Positions 51,355 through 60,478 of a stretch of DNA of 64,000 nucleotides are shown one piece after another. Made by a program: the position numbers and the translations under genes. Source of the stretch: AP-16 sp046727735 (GTDB lineage Bacteria > Pseudomonadota > Alphaproteobacteria > Rhizobiales > Xanthobacteraceae); assembly GCA_046727735.1 (NCBI GenBank), contig JBKPDF010000025.1, positions 1-64,000 of the forward strand, read 5' to 3'. Numbering within the stretch: position 1 is the stretch's first letter; each line of letters begins with the position of its first letter. Below the pieces are notes generated by a model, which was not told where the DNA came from, made no database searches, and saw nothing but the letters and a program-made list of their open reading frames with translations.

Positions 51355-52485
51355 TCAGCGATCAGGGGTCAACCGTTGCAGAAATTCCCGCAGCCTCGCT
51401 GCCCATTTTTCTGCATCGACCCCGCTCGCGAGATGTCCCTTGTCGCTGTCGAGCTCGACATAGGTCGCATCGACGCCCGCCGCCTTCAGCTTTTCCATGA
51501 CGCCGGGCGCGATCGAGGCTGGGAACAACTGATCGGTCGTGGACAGCACGTACAGAACCCTGGCCTTGATCCGGGAAAGGCCCTGCTCCGCGTCGAATTG
51601 CGCCGCGACCCGGCGCAGCGTGATCAGCGAGTTCGCGTCGAATGCATCGGCCCACGGCTCGGCGAGCGCGCGGACGGCTTCCTCACGCGCCGCCGGATCG
51701 GGAAAGCGATCGATCAACTGTTGCTCGATGCCGTAGCGTTTCAAGGTGGCGACCCGGTACGCGACCATGGCCGATCGAATTCCGCCGTTCTCGTAGTAAC
51801 GCCCGCCGTTCCAGTTGGGATGATTGGCGAACTGCGCAACGAGGTCCTGGACGGCGCGCTCGCCGCCGCTGCCTTTCGGCGCGGTTACCGCCGCGACGAT
51901 GCCCTCCATGAACTCGGGAAAGGTCACCGCCCATTGAAACGCCTGGTATCCGCCGAACGACGGGCCCGCGACCGCGACGAGATGTTTCACGCCGAAATGA
52001 TCCAGCAGGCGGCGCTGCGCGCGGACGATGTCGGCGAGCACGATCGGCGGAAAATCCGGCCCGTATGGCTTCCCGGTCGCCGGGTTGCGACTCGCGGGGC
52101 TGGTCGAGCCGTAGGACGAGCCGAGCATGTTCGAGGAGACGACGAACAGCCGATCGGTATCGATCGGGCGCCCCGGACCGACCAGGGCGTCCCACCATCC
52201 CGGCTCCTGCTCGCGGACACCGCGCGGCGCCCTGCCGGGCGCATAGCGGCCTGCGGCGTGATGGCTGCTGGTGAATCCGTGCGCGAGCAGCAGCGCGTTG
52301 CGCCCGCTCGTGTCGAGCCGCCCATAGGTTTCATAGGCGATCGCCGCTTCCGGCAGTACCGTGCCGCATTCGAGCGCGAAATCGCGGATCGTGAACGTGC
52401 GGCTCTCGACGTTGTCGATCCCGCTCGCCGGCGCCGCCGGGGCGGGGCTGGCCGCGCGTGCCGTGACGGAGGTCGGGCTGTTCAT
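51355..52485 (-). CDS. MetX-like homoserine O-acyltransferase family protein
   Basis: A 376-residue alpha/beta-hydrolase-fold acyltransferase relative. Family elements are FALECGTVLPEAAIAYETYG, SSNMLGSSYGSTSPASRNP and the nucleophile elbow GPSFGGYQAFQWAV. LSTTDQLFP (acid) and the histidine in SDKGHLAS complete the triad. In true MetX the elbow reads GGSMGGMQ; here it differs, so substrate may not be homoserine. Start ATG 52485 overlaps the upstream methyltransferase stop by 4 bases. Confidence 0.82.
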   Translation of the reverse strand: MNSPTSVTARAASPAPAAPASGIDNVESRTFTIRDFALECGTVLPEAAIAYETYGRLDTSGRNALLLAHGFTSSHHAAGRYAPGRAPRGVREQEPGWWDALVGPGRPIDTDRLFVVSSNMLGSSYGSTSPASRNPATGKPYGPDFPPIVLADIVRAQRRLLDHFGVKHLVAVAGPSFGGYQAFQWAVTFPEFMEGIVAAVTAPKGSGGERAVQDLVAQFANHPNWNGGRYYENGGIRSAMVAYRVATLKRYGIEQQLIDRFPDPAAREEAVRALAEPWADAFDANSLITLRRVAAQFDAEQGLSRIKARVLYVLSTTDQLFPASIAPGVMEKLKAAGVDATYVELDSDKGHLASGVDAEKWAARLREFLQRLTPDR

Positions 52486-53270
52486 CCGGAACTCTCCTGC
52501 TCGAGTGGCTTGCGAAACACGAAAAGATCGACGTCGACCGCGACCTCGCGGTCCTGCGGGATGAGGGCGCAGTGGCGCCGCAGGCGTTCCATCCCGGAGC
52601 GAAATTCCGCGTCGGAAATCGATGCAAGGTCGGAGAAGCCGCGCAGGCCGACCCGCTCGGCATATTCCCTCGGACTGCGATTCTGCGGATGCCGCACCAC
52701 ACCGTGGTGGGTGAGCGCCAGACCGCAGTGCTCGAGGCAGGAGATCAAATCGCGACGCGACGGCATGATTGCCTCGTTCACTTTTCGCGCCGAGGGAAAG
52801 AACCGCAGATAGAGTTCGGAATCGAGGGCTTCGAGCGTGGCGGTCCGCACGCACAGATAGCCGCCGGCTCGCAGCACCCTGGCAATCTCGCGGCCGGCCT
52901 CGGGTTTGTCCGGAACGTGGTGCCACATCATCGAAGCGAATACGAGATCGGCGCAGGCGTCGCGCAACGGCAGCCGTCCGGCCGCCGCCTGAAGGTAGCC
53001 GCAATGCGGCGCATGCGCGGCGGCGGCGACGCCGAGCATGTTCCGGCTCGGATCGACGGCGACGACATATGCCGAGAACCGCTGTTGCAGCGGCGCGACG
53101 AACCGGCCCGTGCCGCAGCCCAAATCGACGATGGTGCGGATCTCATGGCCGGGCACGTGGCGCGCGATCGCGTCGAGCCACATCGCCATGGTTTGCGGCG
53201 CGATGCGCCGCGCCTCGACATAGCGAAGGTGGAGATCGCTCGTGTCATAATCGAAACGCTGGCCGAGCAT
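52482..53270 (-). CDS. SAM-dependent methyltransferase
   Basis: A 262-residue class I methyltransferase. Motif I is IVDLGCGTGRFVAPL, motif II VAVDPS, and motif IV-like ADLVFASMMWHHVPDK. These match the Methyltransf_11/25 type (UbiE-like). The ATG at 53270 is the first supportable start. It is coupled to the MetX-like gene by a 4-base overlap. MetW, often paired with MetX, is shorter and different, so this is not an obvious metW. Confidence 0.85.
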   Translation of the reverse strand: MLGQRFDYDTSDLHLRYVEARRIAPQTMAMWLDAIARHVPGHEIRTIVDLGCGTGRFVAPLQQRFSAYVVAVDPSRNMLGVAAAAHAPHCGYLQAAAGRLPLRDACADLVFASMMWHHVPDKPEAGREIARVLRAGGYLCVRTATLEALDSELYLRFFPSARKVNEAIMPSRRDLISCLEHCGLALTHHGVVRHPQNRSPREYAERVGLRGFSDLASISDAEFRSGMERLRRHCALIPQDREVAVDVDLFVFRKPLEQESSG

Positions 53271-53342
53271 GGCTGGCAGGTTTGCCGGTTCCGGGACTCG
53301 CGTATCCTGTAGCACAGCCGGACAGGCCGCTTCCAAAACCCC

Positions 53343-53894
53343 ATGCGGGACATTTCCGACATTTCCAGCTTCATTCTTGCCAGACCGTCGATGGTCCGGG
53401 CGCTGGATGCGGTGGCGACCCTCGGCCTGCCGGATGCATGGATCGGAGCGGGGTTCATCCGCAATGCGATTTGGGACGCCGTGCACGGCGTGGCGAAGCC
53501 TCCTGCTCCGCAGGACATCGACGTGGTCTTTTTCGATGCCGTGGCGCCGAGCGCCGAAAACGACGTTGCGATCCAGGCCAAATTGACGGACCGCTGGCCG
53601 CAACTGCGCTGGTCGGTGACAAATCAGGCCCGCATGCACGTGCAAAACGCCGACCCGCCCTACCGCGATGCGGAGGACGGCATTCGTCATTGGCCCGAGA
53701 CTGCGACGGCGATCGCGGCAAGGTGGAGGAACGGCCGCGTCGAGTTGGTCGCGCCGCACGGCGTCGACGACTTAGTGAGCCTGATCGTTCGCCCGACGCC
53801 GGCATTTCGAACGAAAGTCGACGTCGTGCGCCGCAGAGCGCGCGAGAAAGCTTGGCTGTCGCGCTGGCCGCGACTGGTTCTGTTCGATATGTAG
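53343..53894 (+). CDS. Nucleotidyltransferase-like protein (NTP_transf_6 type)
   Basis: A 183-residue protein with WIGAGFIRNAIWDAVHG and the metal pair in QDIDVVFFD, then SVTNQARMHV and VELVAPHGVDDLVSLIVRPT. These match the DUF925/NTP_transf_6 family of small nucleotidyltransferase-fold proteins. It probably has no signal peptide. It is divergent from the methyltransferase gene by 72 bases. Substrate unknown. Confidence 0.85.
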   Translation: MRDISDISSFILARPSMVRALDAVATLGLPDAWIGAGFIRNAIWDAVHGVAKPPAPQDIDVVFFDAVAPSAENDVAIQAKLTDRWPQLRWSVTNQARMHVQNADPPYRDAEDGIRHWPETATAIAARWRNGRVELVAPHGVDDLVSLIVRPTPAFRTKVDVVRRRAREKAWLSRWPRLVLFDM

Positions 53895-53943
53895 CTCCCT
53901 CGAAGGGATCACCGCGCCCGTTCACACGCCAGGCTTGGCAATC

Positions 53944-54507
53944 ATGCTGCTGCGCTTTTTCATCATCGGCTGTTGGATCGCGTTCGCGCTCTATTGGGCC
54001 GCGAACGCGGCGTCCACGAAGCGCACCGCGGAGCGGCAGAACTGGGCGAGCCGCGCCGGCCATCTCCTTCTGCTCGCTTTCGCGTTCCTGCTGCTGTTCG
54101 ACGCGGTTCCGATCGAGCCGTTGCGGCTGCGCATCATCGAGCCCACAGCCCGCGTGCAAACCGTCGCGGCGCTGCTGTGCGCGTGCGGGCTCTTTGTCGC
54201 GCTGTGGGCGCGCCGCACGATCGGCGCCAACTGGAGCGGCATCGTCACGCTCAAGCGGGATCATGAGCTGGTGACGACCGGGCCGTATCGACACGTCCGC
54301 CATCCGATCTATTCCGCCATTCTGATGATGTATTTCGCCACGGCGCTGGCGTTCGGCCGAGTAGGCGGCTTCGTCGGTTTCGCGCTATGTGTTGCGAGCC
54401 TCTGGATCAAGCTGCGCCAGGAAGAAGCGCTGATGATGCGGCATTTTCCCGAGGAGTATCCCGCGTACCGCGCCCACGTGAAGGCGCTGATCCCGTTTGT
54501 GGTCTGA
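53944..54507 (+). CDS. Isoprenylcysteine carboxyl methyltransferase-family protein
   Basis: A 187-residue integral membrane protein with four to five hydrophobic helices. The C-terminal catalytic block shows GPYRHVRHPIYSAILMM and ends REE-like (LRQEEALMMRHFPEEYPAYRAHV), the ICMT/PEMT signature for SAM binding at the membrane. Start ATG 53944 was preferred over TTG 53935. Bacterial members methylate small lipophilic acceptors or lipids; substrate unknown. Confidence 0.85.
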   Translation: MLLRFFIIGCWIAFALYWAANAASTKRTAERQNWASRAGHLLLLAFAFLLLFDAVPIEPLRLRIIEPTARVQTVAALLCACGLFVALWARRTIGANWSGIVTLKRDHELVTTGPYRHVRHPIYSAILMMYFATALAFGRVGGFVGFALCVASLWIKLRQEEALMMRHFPEEYPAYRAHVKALIPFVV

Positions 54508-54618
54508 CGGCCCTGGAGCTGCCGGCCGGGTCCGGCTTGCAACTTGCCGGGCGCTTCGCTAGGCAGGCCGCGCGCCGGCCGATGTGCCGCTCCCCATCTC
54601 CCGCTCGATGCAGGTGCC

Positions 54619-54930
54619 ATGGCCCACGCGGCCGCGAAAATCTCGTTCGTATCGCTCGGCTGCCCCGAGGCGTTGGTCGATTCCGAGCGCATCCTCACCC
54701 GGCTGCGCGCAGAGGGTTACGAGCTCACGCGTGGGCATCGCGGCGCCGACATCGTGATCGTCGATACCAGCGGCTTCCTCGAATCCGCGCAGGCGAGCCG
54801 ACGTCCGTTGCGCGTCGGCGAGGTCGTCACTGCCCGGATCGAGCGTGCCGACGTCTACGATCCGCAACGGCACCGCGGTCGGGTTCTGATTGGCTCATGC
54901 AGAACCGGCGCGATTGCAAGCAGCCAATGA
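54619..54930 (+). pseudogene. rimO: Internally deleted rimO
   Basis: A 103-residue frame. It begins with the UPF0004 domain of the ribosomal protein S12 methylthiotransferase RimO (ISFVSLGCPEALVDSERILT...GADIVIVDTSGFLESA). It jumps directly to the TRAM domain end (RRPLRVGEVVTARIERADVYD). The radical-SAM core with its CxxxCxxC cluster, about 300 residues, is absent. The second N-terminal cluster cysteine is Ser (normally TCGF, here TSGF). It cannot catalyse methylthiolation. The junction is in frame, which is notable. A full rimO may exist elsewhere. Confidence 0.8.
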
Positions 54931-54937
54931 GGATTGC

Positions 54938-55834
54938 GTGAGCCTGCGCGCCGAACTCGTGCGTCTGGGTCTGCGCTTGTTCCTCAAGCACCGCGACCGC
55001 GGCGACATCACCGCGGCCGGCATGCGGCGGTGGCGCACCGCCGTCGAGCGGTTCGTTCCCAACCCGCCCTCCGGCACCGAGACGGTCGCGATCGATGCCG
55101 GCGGGGTCCCGGCGGTTCGCGTCAGCACCCGGGCCTCGCGAGCCGACCGCCACGTGTTGTTCCTGCACGGAGGCGGGTTCGTCACCGGGTCATCGTCGCT
55201 TTACCGACACCTGACGTGGCGACTTGCGGACGCCGCACGCGGCAACCTGCTCTCCGTCGATTATCGGCTCGCGCCCGACCATCCGTTTCCGGCGGCGCTC
55301 GACGACGCCGTTGCCGCCTATCGCTGGCTGCTTGCGAACGGCGCCGATCCCCTGCACGTCGCGGTAATCGGCGATTCCGCCGGCGGCAATCTGGCCTTCG
55401 CGATGCTGCTGAAAGCGCGCGACGAGGGCCTGCGGCTTCCGGCCGCCGCGGTCGGGCTCTCGCCATGGCTCGATCTCACGCTCGAGAGCCCCTCGCTCAA
55501 GCGCAACGCGAAAGCCGATCCGATGCTCAATGCCGACGAAGCGCCGAAGCTCGTCCGCTATTACCTCAACGACTTGGATCCGCGCTTACCCTATGCGTCG
55601 CCGCTCCATGGCGATCCGGCGGGGCTGCCCCCGACGCTGATCCAGGTCGGCAGCGACGAGATGCTGCACGACGAGGCGGTGCGCATGGCGGAGAAGCTGC
55701 GCGCTGCCGGACGCGAGGTCGAGCTCGAGATCTGGCCGCGCATGCCGCATGTCTGGCACCTGTTCGCCAGCATCCTCCCGGAAGCGCGGCAGGCGATCGC
55801 GCGCATCGGCTCATTCCTGCAGCGCAGATTGTGA
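54938..55834 (+). CDS. HSL-family alpha/beta hydrolase (acetyl esterase type)
   Basis: A 298-residue hormone-sensitive-lipase-family hydrolase. The oxyanion motif HGGGFVTG, nucleophile Ser147 in GDSAGGN, catalytic Asp in GSDEMLHDE and His in MPHVWHLF are all in place. A short-chain acyl or aryl ester is the typical substrate. GTG 54938, with a TGAGGA site just upstream, is preferred over TTG 54890, which would overlap the rimO remnant. Confidence 0.88.
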   Translation: MSLRAELVRLGLRLFLKHRDRGDITAAGMRRWRTAVERFVPNPPSGTETVAIDAGGVPAVRVSTRASRADRHVLFLHGGGFVTGSSSLYRHLTWRLADAARGNLLSVDYRLAPDHPFPAALDDAVAAYRWLLANGADPLHVAVIGDSAGGNLAFAMLLKARDEGLRLPAAAVGLSPWLDLTLESPSLKRNAKADPMLNADEAPKLVRYYLNDLDPRLPYASPLHGDPAGLPPTLIQVGSDEMLHDEAVRMAEKLRAAGREVELEIWPRMPHVWHLFASILPEARQAIARIGSFLQRRL

Positions 55835-55850
55835 GCCGTGGAGACTCACC

Positions 55851-55940
55851 GTCATTGCCGGGCTTGACCCGGCAAATCCATGCATACCATGCCTAAAACC
55901 AGAGGCTGCATGGGTGCGCGGGTCGAGCCCGCACATGACG
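55851..55940. repeat. Inverted repeat between convergent genes
   Basis: A GTCATTGCCGGGCTTGACCC...GGGTCGAGCCCGCACATGAC inverted pair, related to the GTCGTCCCGG-type elements. It fills most of the gap between the HSL-type and quinone reductase genes. Confidence 0.65.
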
Positions 55941-55971
55941 AGCGAAAAATCAATGACCCGCGACGACAACG

Positions 55972-56943
55972 TCACGGAATGAGGACGGTCGAGCCCGTGG
56001 TTTTTCGGCTTTCGAGATCCTGGTGAGCTTTGGCCGCGTCCTTGAGTGCGTATTTCTGGTTGATCGGAATTTTCACCGCCCCGCTTTTCACGACCGAGAA
56101 TAGGTCGTTGGCGCTCGCCAACAGATCCTCGCGCTTCGCCGTGTAGGTGACGAGCGTCGGCCGCGTGACGTAGAGCGAGCCTTTTTGCGACAGGATGCCG
56201 AGATTGAATGCCTCGATCGGCCCTGACGCGTTGCCGAAGCTCACGAACAGGCCGAGCGGGCGCAGGCAGTCGAGCGAGCCCGGGAACGTGGCCTTGCCGA
56301 CGCCGTCATACACCACCGGGCAGAGCGCGCCCTTGGTGATGTCCTTTACCCGAGCGACGAAATCCTCCTCGGTGTAGACGATCGCGTGGTGGCAGCCGTG
56401 GGCTTTGGCAAGCCCGGCCTTCTGCTTCGAGCCGACCGTACCGATCACATTGGCGCCGAGGTGGTTGGCCCATTGGCATGCGATCAGGCCGATGCCGCCG
56501 GCCGCCGCATGGAGCAGCACGTTGTCCCCGCGCTGGACCCTGTAGGTACGCCGCAGCAGATATTGCACGGTCATGCCCTTGAGCATCATGCCGGCGGCCT
56601 GCTCGTAGGAAATGCCGTCGGGCAGCTTTACGGCGCGCTCCGCAGGCAACAGGCGCTCGGCCGCATAGCTGCCGATCAGCACCCATGCGACCCGGTCGCC
56701 GACCTTCAAATCCGCCACGCCGGCACCAACCGCGGTGACCTCCCCCGCCCCTTCATTCCCCAGCGTGAACGGCTGCGACGGGGCCGGATAAAGACCGCTG
56801 CGGAAATAAGTATCGATGTAATTGAGCCCGCAGGCATGGACCCCGACCTTGATCTCGCCCTGCTTGGGGGCACCAACTTCGACGTCCTCGTATTTCATGA
56901 CTTCGGGACCGCCGGGCTTGTGGACTCGGATTGCTGCGACCAT
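55972..56943 (-). CDS. Zinc-free quinone oxidoreductase (QOR) family
   Basis: A 323-residue medium-chain reductase. It starts MVAAIRVHKPGGPEVMKYED and has a GroES-like N-terminal domain (HACGLNYIDTYFRSGLYP) and an NADPH-binding Rossmann part (HAAAGGIGLIACQWANHLGA, VGSKQKAGLAKAHG). The zinc ligands of alcohol dehydrogenases are absent, as in quinone reductases. It should reduce quinones or enones with NADPH in the cytoplasm. Confidence 0.9.
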   Translation of the reverse strand: MVAAIRVHKPGGPEVMKYEDVEVGAPKQGEIKVGVHACGLNYIDTYFRSGLYPAPSQPFTLGNEGAGEVTAVGAGVADLKVGDRVAWVLIGSYAAERLLPAERAVKLPDGISYEQAAGMMLKGMTVQYLLRRTYRVQRGDNVLLHAAAGGIGLIACQWANHLGANVIGTVGSKQKAGLAKAHGCHHAIVYTEEDFVARVKDITKGALCPVVYDGVGKATFPGSLDCLRPLGLFVSFGNASGPIEAFNLGILSQKGSLYVTRPTLVTYTAKREDLLASANDLFSVVKSGAVKIPINQKYALKDAAKAHQDLESRKTTGSTVLIP

Positions 56944-57116
56944 GGCTCGCTCCTGTGCGAACGCGCGTTCGAGGGGGCGCCGATACCGGCGGCATCGGCC
57001 TATGCGGGGCCGCGATCATAGGTTCGTCGCGCCGGGACGCAAGCCAGCGGCGCTGTGCGGACGCCGGGTTCCTGCGCATCCCGTGCTAGCGTGCGGCGGT
57101 TCGATCGGAGGAGCAC

Positions 57117-57764
57117 ATGGACAAACGCGGGCTTCTGCAACGCTGCACGTCGATCGGCACCAGCACTTGGTCGGACGCCCTCGATGCTTGCGAGATCTCC
57201 GGCGTTGCGCGGGGCCTCGTTCAGCGCAGCGGCCGCGGCCGTTTCGCGGGCTTTGCCGTGACTGCGCGGGAGCACGCGGGCGAGCGCGGCAGCTTCCCGC
57301 GCGCGGATTTCGGGGTCGGCAAGATGATCGCGGCCGTCGCCCCGGGGGATGTGCTGCTGGTGGACGTGGGCGGCGCCGATATTTCGACCTTCGGAGGGCT
57401 TGCCGCGCTCGCGACCAAAAAACGCGGCGCCGCTGCCGTGGTGGTCGACGGCGCCTGCCGCGATATCGAAGAGATCCGTGCGACCGATCTGTGGCTCGCG
57501 AGCCGCTCCGTCACGCCCACGACCGGCAAGACCCGGCTGAAACTCGCGAGCCTGAACGAGCCCATCGCGGTCGGCGGCATCGCGGTTGCGCCGGGCGATC
57601 TCGTCGTGGGCGACGGCACCGGGATCGTGGTGATCCCGCAAGGCGAGCTCGCGCGCGTGCTTGAGGCGGCCGAGCGCATGCTCGCGACGGATGCCGCGAT
57701 CGAGCAGGCGCTTCACGCCGGCAAATCGTTTTCCGAAGCGGCCGCCGCAGCCGATTACATTTGA
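57117..57764 (+). CDS. RraA-like protein (HMG/CHA aldolase type)
   Basis: A 215-residue RraA-fold protein. It carries MIAAVAPGDVLLVDVGGADI, the catalytic-type VVVDGACRDIEEIR and PIAVGGIAVAPGDLVVGDGTGIVVIP. Class II pyruvate aldolases of this fold (4-hydroxy-4-methyl-2-oxoglutarate aldolase/oxaloacetate decarboxylase) share the R-D pair. The RNase E inhibitor RraA is a relative, so the name alone does not fix the role. The stop overlaps the next gene's TTG start by 3 bases. Confidence 0.85.
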   Translation: MDKRGLLQRCTSIGTSTWSDALDACEISGVARGLVQRSGRGRFAGFAVTAREHAGERGSFPRADFGVGKMIAAVAPGDVLLVDVGGADISTFGGLAALATKKRGAAAVVVDGACRDIEEIRATDLWLASRSVTPTTGKTRLKLASLNEPIAVGGIAVAPGDLVVGDGTGIVVIPQGELARVLEAAERMLATDAAIEQALHAGKSFSEAAAAADYI

Positions 57765-58063
57765 GTGACCAGCGCGCGAAGCGGAACATCCGCCGCTGGC
57801 GCGAGTTGGTTGCCGTCATGCCGGACTTTGCCATCGACCCGCCCGTGCACGTCGGTAAGCCCGAGACGATCGTGCGATCCGTCGAGCAGGCCGCCGATTT
57901 CGTGCGCAACTGTGATCTTGCGGATTTCGCCGGCGACACGCCCGGGCTGCTCGAAAGACTTCAGCACGTGCAATCGCCCGAGCAGGCGCAAGACGCCGGC
58001 CGCGCCTTCAAGGCATGGCTCGAGAAGCGCGACCTGTTGCTGGTGCCGCCGGACGCGCCCTGA
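57761..58063 (+). CDS. Small hypothetical protein
   Basis: A 100-residue frame starting at TTG 57761, overlapping the RraA-like stop; an alternative ATG is at 57818. A basic N-terminus is followed by PPVHVGKPETIVRSVEQAADFV and LQHVQSPEQAQDAGRAFKAWLEK. The DUF982-like layout (small alpha-beta protein of Rhizobiales) is a possibility only. Function unknown. Confidence 0.6.
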   Translation: MSDQRAKRNIRRWRELVAVMPDFAIDPPVHVGKPETIVRSVEQAADFVRNCDLADFAGDTPGLLERLQHVQSPEQAQDAGRAFKAWLEKRDLLLVPPDAP

Positions 58064-58105
58064 GCGAAGCCGGGTTCCGCGTGCCGTTCCAATACGGGAG
58101 ACGCG

Positions 58106-58405
58106 ATGACGATGCCCACCAAATCGAAACCTGCAACGGCCGAGAAACTCCGCCGTGACATCGATCGCGGCCGCACCGGCGACAAGGTGGCGTGGCCCGA
58201 TCCCGCCTCAGCTCCCCTCGGCACTGACGAGGAAGCGGCCGGCACGCCATTGACGCGCGACCGGGTCGAAGCCGCAAGGCAAGCCGAGCGCCGCGGTCCC
58301 GCCGCGACGCAAGCCCAAGCCGGTCTGGGCTATGCTTGGATTTTGGTCGCTTTGATCCTGGTCTTGTTTGCCGCCGTGCTGATCGGGTTCATCGGGGCGG
58401 CATGA
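58106..58405 (+). CDS. Small single-pass membrane protein
   Basis: A 99-residue protein with a hydrophilic N-terminal two thirds (TKSKPATAEKLRRDIDRGRT, DPASAPLGTDEEAAGTPLT) and one C-terminal helix (AWILVALILVLFAAVLIGFI). The layout resembles small tail-anchored proteins of Rhizobiales. It overlaps the convergent phosphatidylcholine synthase gene by 17 bases. Confidence 0.7.
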   Translation: MTMPTKSKPATAEKLRRDIDRGRTGDKVAWPDPASAPLGTDEEAAGTPLTRDRVEAARQAERRGPAATQAQAGLGYAWILVALILVLFAAVLIGFIGAA

Positions 58406-59147
58406 CCGGCGAGCCGCGCCACAATCCGGCGGTGCAGAAATAGACCGCGAGCGCGGCGAGACCGAGCTTTACCCAAATTCCCGGCTCCATGTCGTTTACG
58501 ACCGCGGCAACGGCGAGCGCCGACCACGCGAGCAGCAGCAAGATGCTCAAGCCGCGCCATCTTGCGACCCGCATCGGGTGTACGAACGGGAACGGGACGA
58601 ACATCAAGCCGCAGAGCGCGACCACGATCGCCGAGCTGAGCCAAGGGTCGGGGCGCAACAGGAAGAGATAAAACGCAACGACGTTCCACAGCGCAGGGAA
58701 ACCGCGAAAATAATTGTCGACGGTCTTCATGCGGCGATCGGCGAAATAGAGCGCGCTCGCGACCAGGATCAGCAGCCCGGCCGGGATTGCGGCCATCCCT
58801 GGCAAGAATCTGCCGGTCACGATCGCGTAAGCGGGCACGAACACGTAACCGAGATAGTCGACCACGAGATCGAGGGTGTCTCCGGACCACCGCGGCAGGA
58901 GTTCCCTGACCTCGAAGCGGCGCGCCAGCGTCCCGTCGACCGCATCGATGATCAGGGCGAGGCCGAGCCACGCGAACATCTGCGGCCACTTCGCCGAAAT
59001 CGCCGCCAACAGCGCGAGCAGGCACAGCGCAGCACCGCACGCCGTCAGCACGTGCACGGCGTAGGCACGCGCCAAAGCCGCGGGTTTCGCAGGCAGCGCC
59101 CCGCGATCGGCGCGTTCGGGCGAAGAGTGATCCGCAGTCACGTCCAT
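58389..59147 (-). CDS. pcs: Phosphatidylcholine synthase
   Basis: A 252-residue membrane enzyme of the CDP-alcohol phosphatidyltransferase class. The motif IIDAVDGTLARRF, then about ten residues and SGDTLDLVVDYLGYVFVP, is the variant motif of bacterial Pcs. Several hydrophobic helices follow (IPAGLLILVASALYF, SSAIVVALCGLMFVPFPF). It condenses CDP-diacylglycerol with choline at the inner membrane, typical of Rhizobiales. Start ATG 59147. Confidence 0.9.
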   Translation of the reverse strand: MDVTADHSSPERADRGALPAKPAALARAYAVHVLTACGAALCLLALLAAISAKWPQMFAWLGLALIIDAVDGTLARRFEVRELLPRWSGDTLDLVVDYLGYVFVPAYAIVTGRFLPGMAAIPAGLLILVASALYFADRRMKTVDNYFRGFPALWNVVAFYLFLLRPDPWLSSAIVVALCGLMFVPFPFVHPMRVARWRGLSILLLLAWSALAVAAVVNDMEPGIWVKLGLAALAVYFCTAGLWRGSPVMPPR

Positions 59148-59202
59148 GCTATCCGGGAGCGGGCGAACATGAGCCCGAGCCGGAACAACGGGTACGGTTT
59201 TG

Positions 59203-60477
59203 ATGGCTTCGTCAAGTCCGCGGCGTGACATGGTGCAATCGGCCGATCGGCGGCCTGGTGACCGCAAAGAGCCGCGCGTTTTGCGCGTCGAGATCGCCGT
59301 GATCGGCGCGGGACCGGCCGGGCTCACCGCGGCGATCGCGCTGGCAAGTGCCGGGATCGAGACGGCGCTCGTCTCGAAACGGCCCGTCCGTCTAGACAAT
59401 CGCACTACGGCGCTGCTCGCCGGCTCGGTGCGGGCGCTCGAGGCGCTCGGCGTTTGGGAGGCGTGTCGCGAGCACGTCGCCGCGCTCGAAGCGATCCGCA
59501 TCATCGACGACACCCAGCGACTGATCCGCGCGCCGGAAGTCGTGTTCCATGCCGCGGAAATCGATCTCGCGGCTTTCGGGTACAACATCGAGAACCACCA
59601 CCTCGTCGCAGCGCTCGATCGCCGCGCGGCCAACCTGCCGCAGTTGCGGCGCATCGACGAACCCGCAGCGGCGATCGAGCCGTCAGCGAAACAAATCTCG
59701 GTCCGCCTCGCAGCCGGAAGCCGGATCGAGGCGCGCCTCGTGATCGGCGCCGACGGCCGGCAATCGATGTGCCGCGCCGCAGCCGGAATTCTCATCGATG
59801 CATTCGACTACGGCCAGTCGGCGCTGACCCTGAACTTGCGCCACACGAGACCGCATGAGGGCGTTTCGACGGAATTCCATACGCCGAGCGGGCCGTTCAC
59901 CCTCGTTCCGCTGCCCGGCCTGCGCTCGAGTCTCGTGTGCGTCGTCGCCTCGCGCGAGGCGGAGAGGCTTGCCGCCCTACCCACTGCGTCCCTCGCCGCG
60001 GAAATCGAGCGGCGCGCACACTCCATCCTGGGGAAGATCGATGTGGAAAGGGCAGCGAACATTTTTCCCCTGACGGCGGAGGCGGCGCGGGACATTTGTG
60101 CGGCGCGGATCGCGCTCGTCGGCGAGGCGGCCCATGTGTTGCCGCCGATCGGCGCGCAGGGACTGAACCTGGGCGTCCGCGACGCCGCGACCATCGCCGA
60201 GCTCGCGCTGAGTGCCTGCCGTGCGGGTCGCGACCCCGGGTCGGCGGAAGTGCTGGCCCGCTACCGCGATGCGCGCCGGGCGGATGTCACGACGCGAGCC
60301 TTTGCGGTCGACATGCTCAACCGGAGTCTGTTGTCGGATTTCCTGCCGATCCAGGGCATGCGCGGTCTCGGCCTCTATCTCGTCGATCGGATCGGCCCGC
60401 TGCGCCGCGCGCTGATGCGCGAGGGTGTCGCGCCGGCGCTCGCCGCGCCGCGCCTAATGCGCGGCGAGGCGCTGTAA
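59203..60477 (+). CDS. UbiH/UbiF-type FAD monooxygenase
   Basis: A 424-residue flavoprotein hydroxylase. It shows the dinucleotide motif VIGAGPAGLTAAIALAS, the GADGR motif near residue 185 and the second FAD motif ALVGEAAHVLPPIGAQGLNL. These fit the UbiH/VisC family that hydroxylates ubiquinone precursors. ATG 59203 or ATG 59230 are both possible; the first 25 residues are not conserved-looking. Which ring position it acts on is unknown. Confidence 0.87.
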   Translation: MASSSPRRDMVQSADRRPGDRKEPRVLRVEIAVIGAGPAGLTAAIALASAGIETALVSKRPVRLDNRTTALLAGSVRALEALGVWEACREHVAALEAIRIIDDTQRLIRAPEVVFHAAEIDLAAFGYNIENHHLVAALDRRAANLPQLRRIDEPAAAIEPSAKQISVRLAAGSRIEARLVIGADGRQSMCRAAAGILIDAFDYGQSALTLNLRHTRPHEGVSTEFHTPSGPFTLVPLPGLRSSLVCVVASREAERLAALPTASLAAEIERRAHSILGKIDVERAANIFPLTAEAARDICAARIALVGEAAHVLPPIGAQGLNLGVRDAATIAELALSACRAGRDPGSAEVLARYRDARRADVTTRAFAVDMLNRSLLSDFLPIQGMRGLGLYLVDRIGPLRRALMREGVAPALAAPRLMRGEAL

Positions 60478-60478
60478 T

